A DNA stretch of 42,591 nucleotides. Origin: CBDTTM01 sp965363355 (lineage in GTDB: Bacteria > Bacillota > Negativicutes > Selenomonadales > Selenomonadaceae). Position numbers and translations under genes: made by a program. Positions within the stretch are counted from its first letter, which is position 1. Each line of letters opens with the position of its first letter. The notes below the pieces were generated by a model. The model did no database searches, was not told where the DNA came from, and was given only the letters and a program-made list of their open reading frames with translations. Where the stretch lies: contig CBDTTM010000003.1 of NCBI GenBank assembly GCA_965363355.1, positions 1 to 42,591 of the forward strand, in the 5' to 3' direction. Below are positions 31,370 to 39,566 of this stretch, piece after piece.

Positions 31370-32167
31370 ATGGAAAAAGAAATGATGGAACAAGATTTAG
31401 TAGTCGGAGATGAGGCGCTTTTGGACGCTTCGTCTAAGCGTGGGTTATTGATTGATTCAGAAGGTTTTTTCTTGCAGGATTCTGGAGGTAATGTGTATGA
31501 ATCACCGCGTGTCCAGGTCTATATGACAGAGAAAGATGATACGGAAATTGAACTCCATTATCATGAAAAAGCGGATGAAATCGTCTATATTTACAGTGGT
31601 TCAGGTGAAATATACAAAGATGGAGAATGGCAGACGGTAAAGGCAGGAGATCTTGTAATCAATCCGCGAGGCAGAGCACATACGCTGCGTCCCCAAAAAG
31701 AGGAAACGATGAAGGTTATCGGTTTCTATACGCCGACAAAAGGGAAAATGCATGATACGATTGAATTGATTGATCTCAATGATGTGACAAAAAGTGTTGG
31801 CGACGATGAAATCAAAGTTTACCATTTAGGCGAGTTCTATAAAAATCATCCGCTTCGCCCGGGTGAAGCGGCTAGTGGTGAATCTGTCTATAAAACAGAA
31901 CGAGTCGAAGTTGTTCTGGGACAAAACCATGGTCCGCTCATTCATCGCCATTATCATAGTGCTTGCGAAGAAATTGTTTATGTCTATGGTGGCAGTGGTG
32001 AAATGTTTATTGATGGTCGTTGGACGAAAGTCAAAGCGGGGGATTTTCATATCAATCCGCGCGGCGTCTATCATGGTGCACGCTGCGTCGATGGAAAAGA
32101 TATGCAGGTTTTGTGCCTGTTTACACCGCCGCAGCCAAATGGAAACGATAAAGTTTTTCTCGACTGA
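31370..32167 (+). CDS. Bicupin, two tandem cupin domains
   Basis: A 265-residue cytoplasmic protein built from an internal duplication. Both cupins keep a full metal site: His63, His65, Glu70 and His104 in the first (ELHYHEKADEIVY, NPRGRAHTLR), and His194, His196, Glu201 and His235 in the second (IHRHYHSACEEIVYVYGGSGE, NPRGVYHGAR). Cupins of this type include isomerases, dioxygenases and sugar-binding proteins. The start has AGGGGG upstream. No pathway context is obvious. Confidence 0.85.
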   Translation: MEKEMMEQDLVVGDEALLDASSKRGLLIDSEGFFLQDSGGNVYESPRVQVYMTEKDDTEIELHYHEKADEIVYIYSGSGEIYKDGEWQTVKAGDLVINPRGRAHTLRPQKEETMKVIGFYTPTKGKMHDTIELIDLNDVTKSVGDDEIKVYHLGEFYKNHPLRPGEAASGESVYKTERVEVVLGQNHGPLIHRHYHSACEEIVYVYGGSGEMFIDGRWTKVKAGDFHINPRGVYHGARCVDGKDMQVLCLFTPPQPNGNDKVFLD

Positions 32168-32300
32168 AAGGCATTGAAAAGTTTGGGCCTGTTGGCCTAA
32201 TCCTAAAAATAAGCAAGAATAAGCAGGATATATCTTTGTTTTGGCGAAGTTTTATATATCTTAATGAAGAAATAACAGCGAAACAAAGGGTGCAGCGATC

Positions 32301-32612
32301 ATGAATATAATTGAGTTTTATCTTGCTTTTAAGCTAAAAGAAGTGGAAGAATACCATTTGACGACGATTGCCAATGAAATGAGAACTTGTTTGTTTGAGC
32401 GAAAAGTCATTGAGTCGGGTAGTCAGTTCAAGATTTACACAGATGTAGAGGTCTATCCACTGAAAAAAAGAGTACTGAAGGTTCAGTTCTTATGCAAGAT
32501 CAAGACAGATGCTGTTATTGAAATCGAAAGTTTGCAGGAAATATTGCAACCGGCATTTGAAAAATTAAAAGACAAAAAAGGTCTGGACGAGTTTAAAGTA
32601 AAGAGCAACTGA
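32301..32612 (+). CDS. Small hypothetical protein
   Basis: A 103-residue soluble protein, mixed alpha/beta by pattern, with no signal peptide or recognised motif. Start supported by AAAGGGTG ten bases upstream, and the stop is embedded in the start of a strong terminator. The preceding 130 bases hold no gene. Family unknown. Confidence 0.75.
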   Translation: MNIIEFYLAFKLKEVEEYHLTTIANEMRTCLFERKVIESGSQFKIYTDVEVYPLKKRVLKVQFLCKIKTDAVIEIESLQEILQPAFEKLKDKKGLDEFKVKSN

Positions 32613-32645
32613 AAAAGGCACCTCATTTTTGAGGTGCCTTTTTTG
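32612..32645. terminator. Bidirectional intrinsic terminator
   Basis: Perfect stem AAAAAGGCACCTCA (32612-32625) with TGAGGTGCCTTTTT (32630-32643) between convergent genes. Confidence 0.92.
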
Positions 32646-32668
32646 GTGGAAACTTATTGTAAAGAAAA

Positions 32669-32866
32669 TCAGGTGTTTTTGGCAACGATTGCACCGACTA
32701 CGGCGCCGACGATACCAGCGGTGATGACTTCGCCTTCTGAGTGGCTGTCTTCCTGACGCGGTGGTGGTTCATGACGGTGATGAGCTTCGGCGATGCCGCC
32801 TAAAAGGCTGGTCATCATAAGACCACAGAGGGCCAAGGACATGATTTTTTTTGATTTGATTCTCAT
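32669..32866 (-). CDS. Small exported His-rich protein
   Basis: A 65-residue precursor. Residues 1-28 form a signal peptide (MRIKSKKIMSLALCGLMMTS, cleavage after AEA). The mature part begins with a His/Pro/Glu-rich stretch (HHRHEPPPRQEDSHSEGE) that could bind metal ions, and ends in a Gly/Ala-rich hydrophobic segment (ITAGIVGAVVGAIVA) resembling a glycine zipper that may insert into a membrane. AAAGGAGAG precedes the start. Single gene; family not recognised. Confidence 0.8.
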   Translation of the reverse strand: MRIKSKKIMSLALCGLMMTSLLGGIAEAHHRHEPPPRQEDSHSEGEVITAGIVGAVVGAIVAKNT

Positions 32867-32902
32867 GATAGTAAGTCTCTCCTTTAAATCGTTTTAATGT
32901 TT

Positions 32903-32932
32903 ATTCGATGCAAGTGGATGTTTGCATCGAAT
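32903..32932 (-). other. Perfect hairpin in the leader of the His-rich gene
   Basis: ATTCGATGCAA (32903-32913) pairs perfectly with TTGCATCGAAT (32922-32932) around eight bases, about 40 bases before the minus-strand start. There is no T-run; it could be an operator or an mRNA-stabilising structure. Confidence 0.6.
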
Positions 32933-32977
32933 CATGATAGCGGTGGTGTTTTGTGAGTTTGGGGTGGACGAGCCTAG

Positions 32978-33058
32978 CGGATAAGGTTCCCAGCTGGTGC
33001 TTTGTGCGGTGAGTCTATGGCTGCTGGCCATAGCGGGTTTGCCGGGATAAGATATCCG
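32978..33058. other. Unassigned structured intergenic element
   Basis: Nested complementary segments in a GC-richer island: CGGATA (32978-32983) with TATCCG (33053-33058), CCC/GGG inside, and a hairpin CTATGGC (33015-33021) / GCCATAG (33027-33033). Read on the minus strand it would lie in the leader of the His-rich protein gene. It may be a regulatory RNA, but I cannot match a known class. The rest of the 32867-33295 gap holds the ppx promoter only. Confidence 0.4.
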
Positions 33059-33164
33059 TTCGATTCGTTATGTATAATATACCGCTTGATTCTTAGAATA
33101 CTATATGGATAAGCTTTGAATTCCCTTTGATTTCAATAAAAGTTTTTGGGCTCAGACCATAAAG

Positions 33165-33198
33165 TTTACATAATCTTAACATAGCTATAACATATAAT
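33165..33198 (+). promoter_or_regulatory. Candidate PhoP (Pho) box and promoter of ppx-ppk
   Basis: Three hexamers at an exact 11-bp period: TTTACA (33165-33170), TTAACA (33176-33181), ATAACA (33187-33192). A -10 TATAAT (33193-33198) lies 11 bases after the second repeat. This fits the Gram-positive PhoP consensus and suits phosphate-starvation control of polyphosphate metabolism. Confidence 0.7.
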
Positions 33199-33295
33199 TC
33201 TATCTGCTGTATTAGGATAAAGTTAAGGTTTATAACTGACTGCAATATGAGTTGGCAGTAAATACTGAAAACAATGAATATAGGAATGGGGTCAA

Positions 33296-34399
33296 ATGAA
33301 AATGATGCAGGCAATTATTGATATTGGATCAAATTCGATACGTTTAGCTGTATATAAAGTAGAAGAGTCAAACAAAATCAGTTTGTTGATGAACAAAAAG
33401 GATGTAGCGGGCTTGGCGGCATATGTCAAAAAAGACAGCATGACGCCAGAAGGAATCGATAAGGCATGTGCAGTGCTCCTTGATTTCAAACAATTGCTCG
33501 ACAATTTGAACATTGTTGATGTCGTAGCCTTTGCAACAGCGGCCTTGCGCAATGTGACGAACAGTGAAGCGGCAGTCAAGGCAATCGAGGCAAGGACGGG
33601 GCTCACCATTCAAGTTTTATCTGGCAGTGAGGAAGCATCCTTGGCTTTTGCCGGAGCAACGCATGAAATCCAAGGCAAAAGCGGTATGCTCATAGATCTT
33701 GGTGGAGCTAGCACGGAGATTGTCTTATATAAAGATTCTTTGCTTGAGCAGGCGGTGAGTTTGCCGATTGGCTCGCTCAATGCCTGTAAATTATATGTAA
33801 ACGAGCTGCTTCCGAACAAGAATGAACGAAAAGCGATAAAGGATGCGGTTTTGGCTGAACTGGAAAAATACAGTGAAATCAAATCCATTAAGCAGGCGAA
33901 TGTCTGTGGTGTGGGTGGAACGATTCGGGCAGCGAGTAAGATTAACAATTATTTATTTAATTTGCCAAGTGATTCAAAAGAAATCAAGGTTCCTAATATT
34001 AAGAAGATGATCAAGCTTTTGGAAAATGATGAGGTTGATGACTTGATCGCAACCGATACGCTGCAGATTTTGTTGCGGACGGTTCCAGATCGAATCGAAA
34101 CGATTTTGCCGGGAATGATCATTTTACATACGTTGACGAAATATTTCAAATCGGAAATCGTTACGGTGAGTTATTCAGGTGTCCGGGAAGGGTATTTGCG
34201 GCAGTATGTTTTGCCTGAACTGCAAAAAGGAAAACAGCTCTCGGATGCTATCGCGGTAGTGGACTCTAAGGCAAAAGGTGTTGCAGCATCTGCTGCGAGC
34301 CGGCAAAGCGCAGCTAGGCTGGCAGCTAAAAGAGCGCGTAAGATAGCCGTAATCGATAAGACTGAGGTGGCAGATCATGAGGAATCCCAAAACATTTGA
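33296..34399 (+). CDS. ppx: Exopolyphosphatase (Ppx/GppA family)
   Basis: A 367-residue actin-fold phosphatase that releases phosphate from polyphosphate ends or hydrolyses pppGpp. Motifs: the phosphate-1 loop IIDIGSNSIRLAVY, ATAALRNVTN, the catalytic-Glu region SGSEEASLAFAGA and the phosphate-2 loop LIDLGGASTEIVLY. The C-terminal 45 residues are an Ala/Lys/Arg-rich tail (AASAASRQSAARLAAKRARK), unusual and possibly binding polyanions such as polyphosphate. No HD domain is present, so it is the short form. Its end overlaps ppk by 23 bases. Likely controlled by the upstream Pho box. Confidence 0.92.
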   Translation: MKMMQAIIDIGSNSIRLAVYKVEESNKISLLMNKKDVAGLAAYVKKDSMTPEGIDKACAVLLDFKQLLDNLNIVDVVAFATAALRNVTNSEAAVKAIEARTGLTIQVLSGSEEASLAFAGATHEIQGKSGMLIDLGGASTEIVLYKDSLLEQAVSLPIGSLNACKLYVNELLPNKNERKAIKDAVLAELEKYSEIKSIKQANVCGVGGTIRAASKINNYLFNLPSDSKEIKVPNIKKMIKLLENDEVDDLIATDTLQILLRTVPDRIETILPGMIILHTLTKYFKSEIVTVSYSGVREGYLRQYVLPELQKGKQLSDAIAVVDSKAKGVAASAASRQSAARLAAKRARKIAVIDKTEVADHEESQNI

Positions 34400-36470
34400 T
34401 ATCAGTTATACGCAAAATCGAGAATTGTCTTGGCTGCGCTTTAATGAACGAGTGCTTGAGGAAGCCGAAGATGATAAGGTTCCTTTTTATGAGCGGCTAA
34501 AGTTCATTTCTATTTTCACGAGCAACTTAGCCGAATTTTTCATGATTCGTGTAGGAAGCCTTTATGATATTTCGCAGGTCAATAAGGAACATCGTGATAA
34601 TAAAAGCCTGCTTACGGCAGATGAACAGCTTGAACGGATTTTTGCGGAAACAGAGGGCCTTTATAGAAAGCGTGACAATATATTTGCTCATTTGGAAAGC
34701 AAGCTGCGGGCGCAAGGTCTTATCCGGCTTCAGTTTTCGGATTTATCGGTAATGGAGCAACGAAATATGATGCGCTATTTCGAGGATGGCATCGCACCAT
34801 TGCTTTCACCGCAGATCATCGATTTTCATCACCCTTTTCCCCATTTAGTCAATCAGGCACTTTACATTGCGGTTTTGCTCAAGGGCAATAAAAAAATCAA
34901 TTTGGGTGTGATTCCCGTGCCAAAATCCTTGCCGAAAGTCATTTTTCTGCCAGGGAAAGGTGTTCGTTATATTTTGCTGTCGGAAATTATTCTAGCTTGC
35001 GTCGGGCAGGTATTTGCGATGTACTCTCTCATTGACAAAGCGGTCATCTGTTTGACGCGTGATGCGGATATCAATTTGGATGATGAAGCCAATGAAGATG
35101 GCGAGGATTATCCGCAGCATGTAAAAAAAGTGCTCAAGATGAGGCAGCGCCTTGCACCGGTTCGCCTGGAGATGGAAACACAGGGCGATTCTCTGATGGC
35201 CAATTACCTTTGTCAGCGGTTGAGTATCGAAGAGAAGCAGACGTATATCACTAAGACACCGATACATCTGTCGTATGTTTTTGGCTTAGCGGAAAAATTC
35301 AGTGACCGGCAGAAGCAGCAGTTAAGTTACCCTTTGTTTAAACCAGTCCATAGTTTTTTGCCGGCAGATGGTATGCGTTTACTGGATCAAGTTCTGCAAA
35401 AAGATGTGCTGCTTCATTATCCTTATGAAAGCTTCGATGGCTTTTTGCGCATGGTAAAAGAAGCTGCTTATGATGAAAAAGTTGTGTCCATCAAGATTAC
35501 GATTTATCGAATGGGAAGCCATCGGGCAAAGCTTATGAACTACTTGATTTTGGCAGCGGAACTCGGCAAAGAAGTCACGGTCATCATGGAACTGAGGGCC
35601 CGTTTCGATGAAGCGAATAATATCAATTGGTCAGAAAATCTCAGTGAGGCCGGTTGTAACATCATTTATGGATTTAAAGACTATAAAATACATTCAAAGA
35701 TTTGCTTGATTACTCGAAGCGGAGAAAAAGGCGTTGAGTACATCACGCAGATTGGAACCGGCAATTACAATAGCCAGACGGCAGCTTTGTATACGGATTT
35801 ATCCTTGATTACGGCAAATCAGGGCATCGGCGAAGATGCAAATCAATTCTTCAAGAATATGTGTCTGGCCAATTTGTCCGGCAGCTACAATAACTTACTG
35901 GTTGCGCCAGTCAGCTTAAAGGCACGTCTCCTTGAGCTCATTGCTGCTGAAGCGGATAAGGTCAAAGAGGGGAAACGTGGCAGTATTCTGATGAAGATGA
36001 ACTCGCTTACGGACAGGGAAATCATCGATGCCTTGGTCAGCGCTGCCCGGCAAGGCGTCAAAATAAAAATGATTGTTCGGGGCATTTGTTGTTTGCTGCC
36101 AAACATCAAAGCTGTGACCGATAATATAATGGTCATCAGCATCGTCGGCCGTTTTTTGGAGCATTCTCGAGTCTATTGTTTTGGCAGTGGCCGCAGTATG
36201 GAGATGTTCATCTCTTCGGCGGATTTGATGACGCGCAATACCGAAAAACGTGTAGAAATAGCCTGCCCTATTTATTCGGTGGAGATAAAAAAACGCATCC
36301 AGCATATCCTGCGGATCATGCTCGATGATAACGTAAAAGCTAGGCTTCTTCAAAGCGATGGAACTTATAAAAAACGAGTGGTTCGCCTGAATCGGCGTGA
36401 TTGTCAGGAATATTTCATGGAATTTACCCTGCAAAAACAGGCGGACGCAGCGATAAATACGCTTAAATAA
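34377..36470 (+). CDS. ppk: Polyphosphate kinase 1
   Basis: A 697-residue PPK1 that makes polyphosphate from ATP reversibly. The N-terminal domain begins with NRELSWLRFNERVLEEA; the autophosphorylated His439 lies in DYKIHSKICLI, and the second active-site His596 in GRFLEHSRVYCFG; VRGICCLLPNI supplies the conserved Arg. Length is normal. The start ATG overlaps the ppx reading frame by 23 bases and is preceded by GAGGTGG, so the two are translationally coupled. Together they set polyphosphate levels. Confidence 0.96.
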   Translation: MRNPKTFDISYTQNRELSWLRFNERVLEEAEDDKVPFYERLKFISIFTSNLAEFFMIRVGSLYDISQVNKEHRDNKSLLTADEQLERIFAETEGLYRKRDNIFAHLESKLRAQGLIRLQFSDLSVMEQRNMMRYFEDGIAPLLSPQIIDFHHPFPHLVNQALYIAVLLKGNKKINLGVIPVPKSLPKVIFLPGKGVRYILLSEIILACVGQVFAMYSLIDKAVICLTRDADINLDDEANEDGEDYPQHVKKVLKMRQRLAPVRLEMETQGDSLMANYLCQRLSIEEKQTYITKTPIHLSYVFGLAEKFSDRQKQQLSYPLFKPVHSFLPADGMRLLDQVLQKDVLLHYPYESFDGFLRMVKEAAYDEKVVSIKITIYRMGSHRAKLMNYLILAAELGKEVTVIMELRARFDEANNINWSENLSEAGCNIIYGFKDYKIHSKICLITRSGEKGVEYITQIGTGNYNSQTAALYTDLSLITANQGIGEDANQFFKNMCLANLSGSYNNLLVAPVSLKARLLELIAAEADKVKEGKRGSILMKMNSLTDREIIDALVSAARQGVKIKMIVRGICCLLPNIKAVTDNIMVISIVGRFLEHSRVYCFGSGRSMEMFISSADLMTRNTEKRVEIACPIYSVEIKKRIQHILRIMLDDNVKARLLQSDGTYKKRVVRLNRRDCQEYFMEFTLQKQADAAINTLK

Positions 36471-36471
36471 A

Positions 36472-36525
36472 AAGAACAAGCAGTGAACTAACTCCCAAAA
36501 GTTAGCCGCTGCTTGTTCTCTTTTT
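36472..36525. terminator. Bidirectional terminator between ppk and the AraC gene
   Basis: Stem AGAACAAGCAG paired with CTGCTTGTTCT, extended by an inner TAACT/AGTTA pairing, with flanking A and T runs. Confidence 0.88.
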
Positions 36526-36534
36526 GTGTGCAGT

Positions 36535-37458
36535 TCATATGATTTTTTTCTGGAATTGAGTAGGTGACATTGCCTGGTATTTTTTAAAAACCCGACTGAA
36601 ATAATTGGTGTCGTTGAAACCGACTTCGGCGGCAATCTCGCTGATGTTGAGCTTTTGGTCGTTGAGCAGCGAGGCTGCTTTGTTGACACGCAGTAAATTG
36701 ATGTAATCCATGGGGCGGCGTCCCGTCAGTTTTTTGAAAAGTCGGCAAAAATGCTGCGGGCTCATTGCCGCGATATCGGCTAAAAAATCGAGGGTTATAT
36801 TTTCCTGGTAGTGGGCCTCTAAGTAAGCTAGAGCTGAGCGCAATTGATCGACATTTTGTTGGTTATGGTTGACTGGCAAGACTTTTCTTTGATAGTAACG
36901 CAGTAGATGGCTGGCGATATGGATGAGGTTTGCCTGCACGGACAATTCATACCCAGCAGCTTGTTGCTCACACTCGTGCAAGATGCCTTCAACGAGCCGG
37001 TTGAATGTGCGGTCATTATGGATTTTGTATTGAAATAGAAGGCGATTTTCCATTAAGGCTTTGATGTAAGGGATTTTTTCTAGATTTTTTTGATGGAGGA
37101 AGAGTTCATGAAAATCAATTTTCAAAATGTAATATAAAGTTTCTGTACTAAAATTTGTTCCATAATGGATTTCATTACTGTTGATAATGAGGATATCATT
37201 GGGGGCGAGATCATGGCTTTGACCATTGCAGTGAATCAAGGCGGAGCCTCTTTTAAAGTAAAGCAGCTGCATCTGCTCATGCCAGTGTTCACCAAACATT
37301 GGACCTTTGAGACTTGACTCAATACGAGCTACAAGTAGAGGAACCGCTTCACAAGAAAAACGCGAGCAATGGCGAGCTCTGCCTTGTGTGCGGTCGTTGC
37401 AAATAAAGGTACAATTTTGGCATTGAAGGTGTTGTAAAAGGATGCGTTTGGAGGACAT
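36535..37458 (-). CDS. AraC-family transcriptional regulator
   Basis: A 307-residue regulator. The N-terminal cupin-like ligand domain (about 30-170) includes HWHEQMQLLYFKRGSALIHCNG; the C-terminal double helix-turn-helix (about 205-305) reads ITLDFLADIAAMSPQHFCRLFKKLTGRRPMDYI and LNISEIAAEVGFNDTNYFSRVFKKYQAMSPTQF. I use ATG 37458 (AGAAGTGAG upstream); ATGs at 37479 and 37509 lack binding sites. Cysteines near the N-terminus (CQNCTFIC) form a small cluster that could sense metal or redox. It is divergent from the efflux gene and probably regulates it. Confidence 0.9.
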   Translation of the reverse strand: MSSKRILLQHLQCQNCTFICNDRTQGRARHCSRFSCEAVPLLVARIESSLKGPMFGEHWHEQMQLLYFKRGSALIHCNGQSHDLAPNDILIINSNEIHYGTNFSTETLYYILKIDFHELFLHQKNLEKIPYIKALMENRLLFQYKIHNDRTFNRLVEGILHECEQQAAGYELSVQANLIHIASHLLRYYQRKVLPVNHNQQNVDQLRSALAYLEAHYQENITLDFLADIAAMSPQHFCRLFKKLTGRRPMDYINLLRVNKAASLLNDQKLNISEIAAEVGFNDTNYFSRVFKKYQAMSPTQFQKKII

Positions 37459-37507
37459 TGGCTCACTTCTTTCGTTCATATTATGCTGATATCGGTTCAT
37501 ATAATCC

Positions 37508-37544
37508 ATGCTTTATTATCGCTAAATATATATAATAATAGCAT
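37508..37544. promoter_or_regulatory. Divergent promoter region with inverted repeat
   Basis: ATGCTTTATTAT (37508-37519) and ATAATAATAGCAT (37532-37544) form a near-perfect inverted repeat (one extra base) enclosing AT-rich DNA with TATAAT at 37531-37536. It is a candidate operator for the AraC regulator between the two divergent genes. Confidence 0.5.
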
Positions 37545-37619
37545 ACGAATCAGTTTTTTTCAGCAGAAAAGAAAATGACCTGCTAAATTCGTGCTGGTTT
37601 AAAGAAAGGGGTTGTTTGC

Positions 37620-38819
37620 TTGGATCGCAAATACATTTATTTGCTGGCGGTAGGCCATTTTTCTTGTGATATTGCCATGGGCGCATTGCCAGCAATTCTA
37701 CCGTTTTTCATATCACAGTATGGGATGGATTATAAAGCTGTGACCGGTCTTATGTTTGCTTCTTGTTTTTTATCTTCTGTAATACAGCCGGCATTTGGTT
37801 GGTTGGCTGATAAAAAATCCAAAAGCTGGTTCATGTCGGCGGGGATTTTTCTGGCGGGGGCTTCTATGGGGCTCACGGGGGTCGTTACAGACTATTGGTG
37901 GATCTTCTTTGTCGTTACGTTAAGCGGCATAGGCAGTGCAGTCTTTCATCCGGAGGCGGCTTGCATGGTCAATAAAGTTGCTGGCAGCAAAAGAGGAACG
38001 GCACTTAGCATTTTCTCGGTTGGCGGCAATGGTGGTTTTGCGGTAGGCCCTGTTTTGGCAGTGGCAGCAATTAGTTTTTGGGGCTTAAAGGGGACTGCGG
38101 TCCTGTGCGTTTTGGCATTGATCACAGCCTTGATCTTGATGCTTTTTGTTCCCAAGATGAAAGCAGCAATTGCTTTGGCTGAGGTCGATAAAAAGGCGCA
38201 GGCACAGGCTTTGACGGAAAATCAGGTGCCAGCGCAAAATGATTGGCGAGCATTTTCGCACCTCTTGGTATTGCTCATCTTTAGTTCGATTGCTATTTGC
38301 GGCCTGCGCAGCTTTATTCCGCTTTATTGGGTCAATGTGATGGGATTGTCCGATGCGGCAGCGGGTTCTTCGTTGACGCTCCTCTTTATGTTTGGCGTGG
38401 TGATGACCTTGGTTGGCGGTTTACTTGCCGATCGCTTTGGTTATTTAAAAATCGTACGTCTGAGTTATGCGCTTTTGGCAGTTTCGGTAGTGCTTTTATC
38501 ACAGACGAAGACCATATGGCTGGGATTTTTACTGCTTTTGCCGATGGGCTTTGCGATGTTTGCGCCGTTTAGCTCGATCGTGGTCCTCGGACAGACGTAT
38601 TTGGCTCGGAATATAGGATTTGCTTCTGGTGTTACGCTGGGGCTATCCTTTAGTGTCGGTGGCGTTTTAGTACCATTGCTGGGAGCTTTTGCCGATTCTT
38701 ATGGTCTGCCAATGACTATGGAGCTTTTGGCAGCAATTGCCGTTTGTGCAGCGGTTGCAGGTCTTTTTTTGCCAGCACCAAAGAAAAAAGAAACGGCTTG
38801 TGAGCAAGCCGCACAGTAA
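37620..38819 (+). CDS. MFS efflux transporter, Fsr (fosmidomycin resistance)-like
   Basis: A 399-residue, 12-segment major facilitator. The N-terminus LAVGHFSCDIAMGALPAILPFFI is the hallmark of the fosmidomycin-resistance (Fsr) branch; motif A is FGWLADKKSKSW, and IGSAVFHPEAACMVNKVAG matches the same branch. It probably exports a small toxic molecule. It starts at TTG 37620, eight bases after AAAGGGG. Control by the divergent AraC regulator is likely. A C-terminal KKKETACEQAAQ tail is cytoplasmic. Confidence 0.9.
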   Translation: MDRKYIYLLAVGHFSCDIAMGALPAILPFFISQYGMDYKAVTGLMFASCFLSSVIQPAFGWLADKKSKSWFMSAGIFLAGASMGLTGVVTDYWWIFFVVTLSGIGSAVFHPEAACMVNKVAGSKRGTALSIFSVGGNGGFAVGPVLAVAAISFWGLKGTAVLCVLALITALILMLFVPKMKAAIALAEVDKKAQAQALTENQVPAQNDWRAFSHLLVLLIFSSIAICGLRSFIPLYWVNVMGLSDAAAGSSLTLLFMFGVVMTLVGGLLADRFGYLKIVRLSYALLAVSVVLLSQTKTIWLGFLLLLPMGFAMFAPFSSIVVLGQTYLARNIGFASGVTLGLSFSVGGVLVPLLGAFADSYGLPMTMELLAAIAVCAAVAGLFLPAPKKKETACEQAAQ

Positions 38820-38837
38820 GAAAACTATTTTTGTGAG

Positions 38838-38881
38838 TCCTTGCCGTGGCGTATGATGCGTCATGGCAAGGAATTTTTTTG
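38838..38881 (+). terminator. Intrinsic terminator
   Basis: Stem TCCTTGCCGTG (38838-38848) with CATGGCAAGGA (38862-38872) and seven Ts. Confidence 0.88.
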
Positions 38882-39044
38882 TGCAAAAATAGATGCGTTT
38901 GCCAATAAGATATAAAAATAACACAAATTATCCTAAAAAAACACATAAGCCTGAAAATTCTAAATAATATATAATTATAAGCAGAGCAGAGATACAGCTG
39001 TGTAATCGATCAAATGAGAGCAGGAGAGGAGCGAGGGTGATTTT

Positions 39045-39566
39045 ATGGAGAGCTTAAAAAAAATAGCACGGATGATTGATACCATCTATGAAAGTTTGGC
39101 GCTGATTGGATTGACGTCGATGATTCTTGTGGTTGTGCTGCAGGTTACGACGCGGAAATTATTTAATTTTGTGTTCTTTTGGTCAGAAGAGGTTACTCTG
39201 TTATTATTAGTCTGGTTTTCTATCTTAGGAATCGCTATAGGATTTCGAGAAGGATTGCACCTTGGCGTGGACTCATTTACAGGCTTTTTGCCGCCGAAAG
39301 CAAACAAAATCCTCGACAAAATAATAGAGGCCAGCATTTTTGCTTTTGGGGCGTATTTTATTGTGTATGGCATGGATTTTACGATCATGATGTGGGATTC
39401 TACGCTTTCGGCGACAAAGCTGCCAAATGGTATTTTGTATTTGGCGATGCCGGTTTCGGGTACGATGATTTGTGCTTATGCAGCCTTGCAGTTCATGGGA
39501 TTCGATACAAAACGCCATAAAGGAAGCGAAGTTGAAATGGGTTTTGATGCAGGAGGCGATAAATAG
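39045..39566 (+). CDS. dctQ: TRAP transporter small permease (DctQ)
   Basis: A 173-residue membrane protein with four hydrophobic segments and the DctQ signatures VVLQVTTRKLFNFVFFWSEEVTLLLLVWFSILG and FREGLHLGVDSF. It links the binding protein to the large permease in a tripartite ATP-independent periplasmic transporter. GAGGGTG precedes the start. Its stop overlaps the DctM start (TAGTG). Confidence 0.94.
   Translation: MESLKKIARMIDTIYESLALIGLTSMILVVVLQVTTRKLFNFVFFWSEEVTLLLLVWFSILGIAIGFREGLHLGVDSFTGFLPPKANKILDKIIEASIFAFGAYFIVYGMDFTIMMWDSTLSATKLPNGILYLAMPVSGTMICAYAALQFMGFDTKRHKGSEVEMGFDAGGDK

Noticed and set aside
32978..33058. Resemblance to a cyclic di-GMP-I riboswitch on the minus strand (GGCAAACC, hairpin, ACAAAGC)
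   Set aside because: The GNRA loop, the CGCAAAGCC motif and the second stem with its receptor are missing, so only an unassigned structured element is reported.
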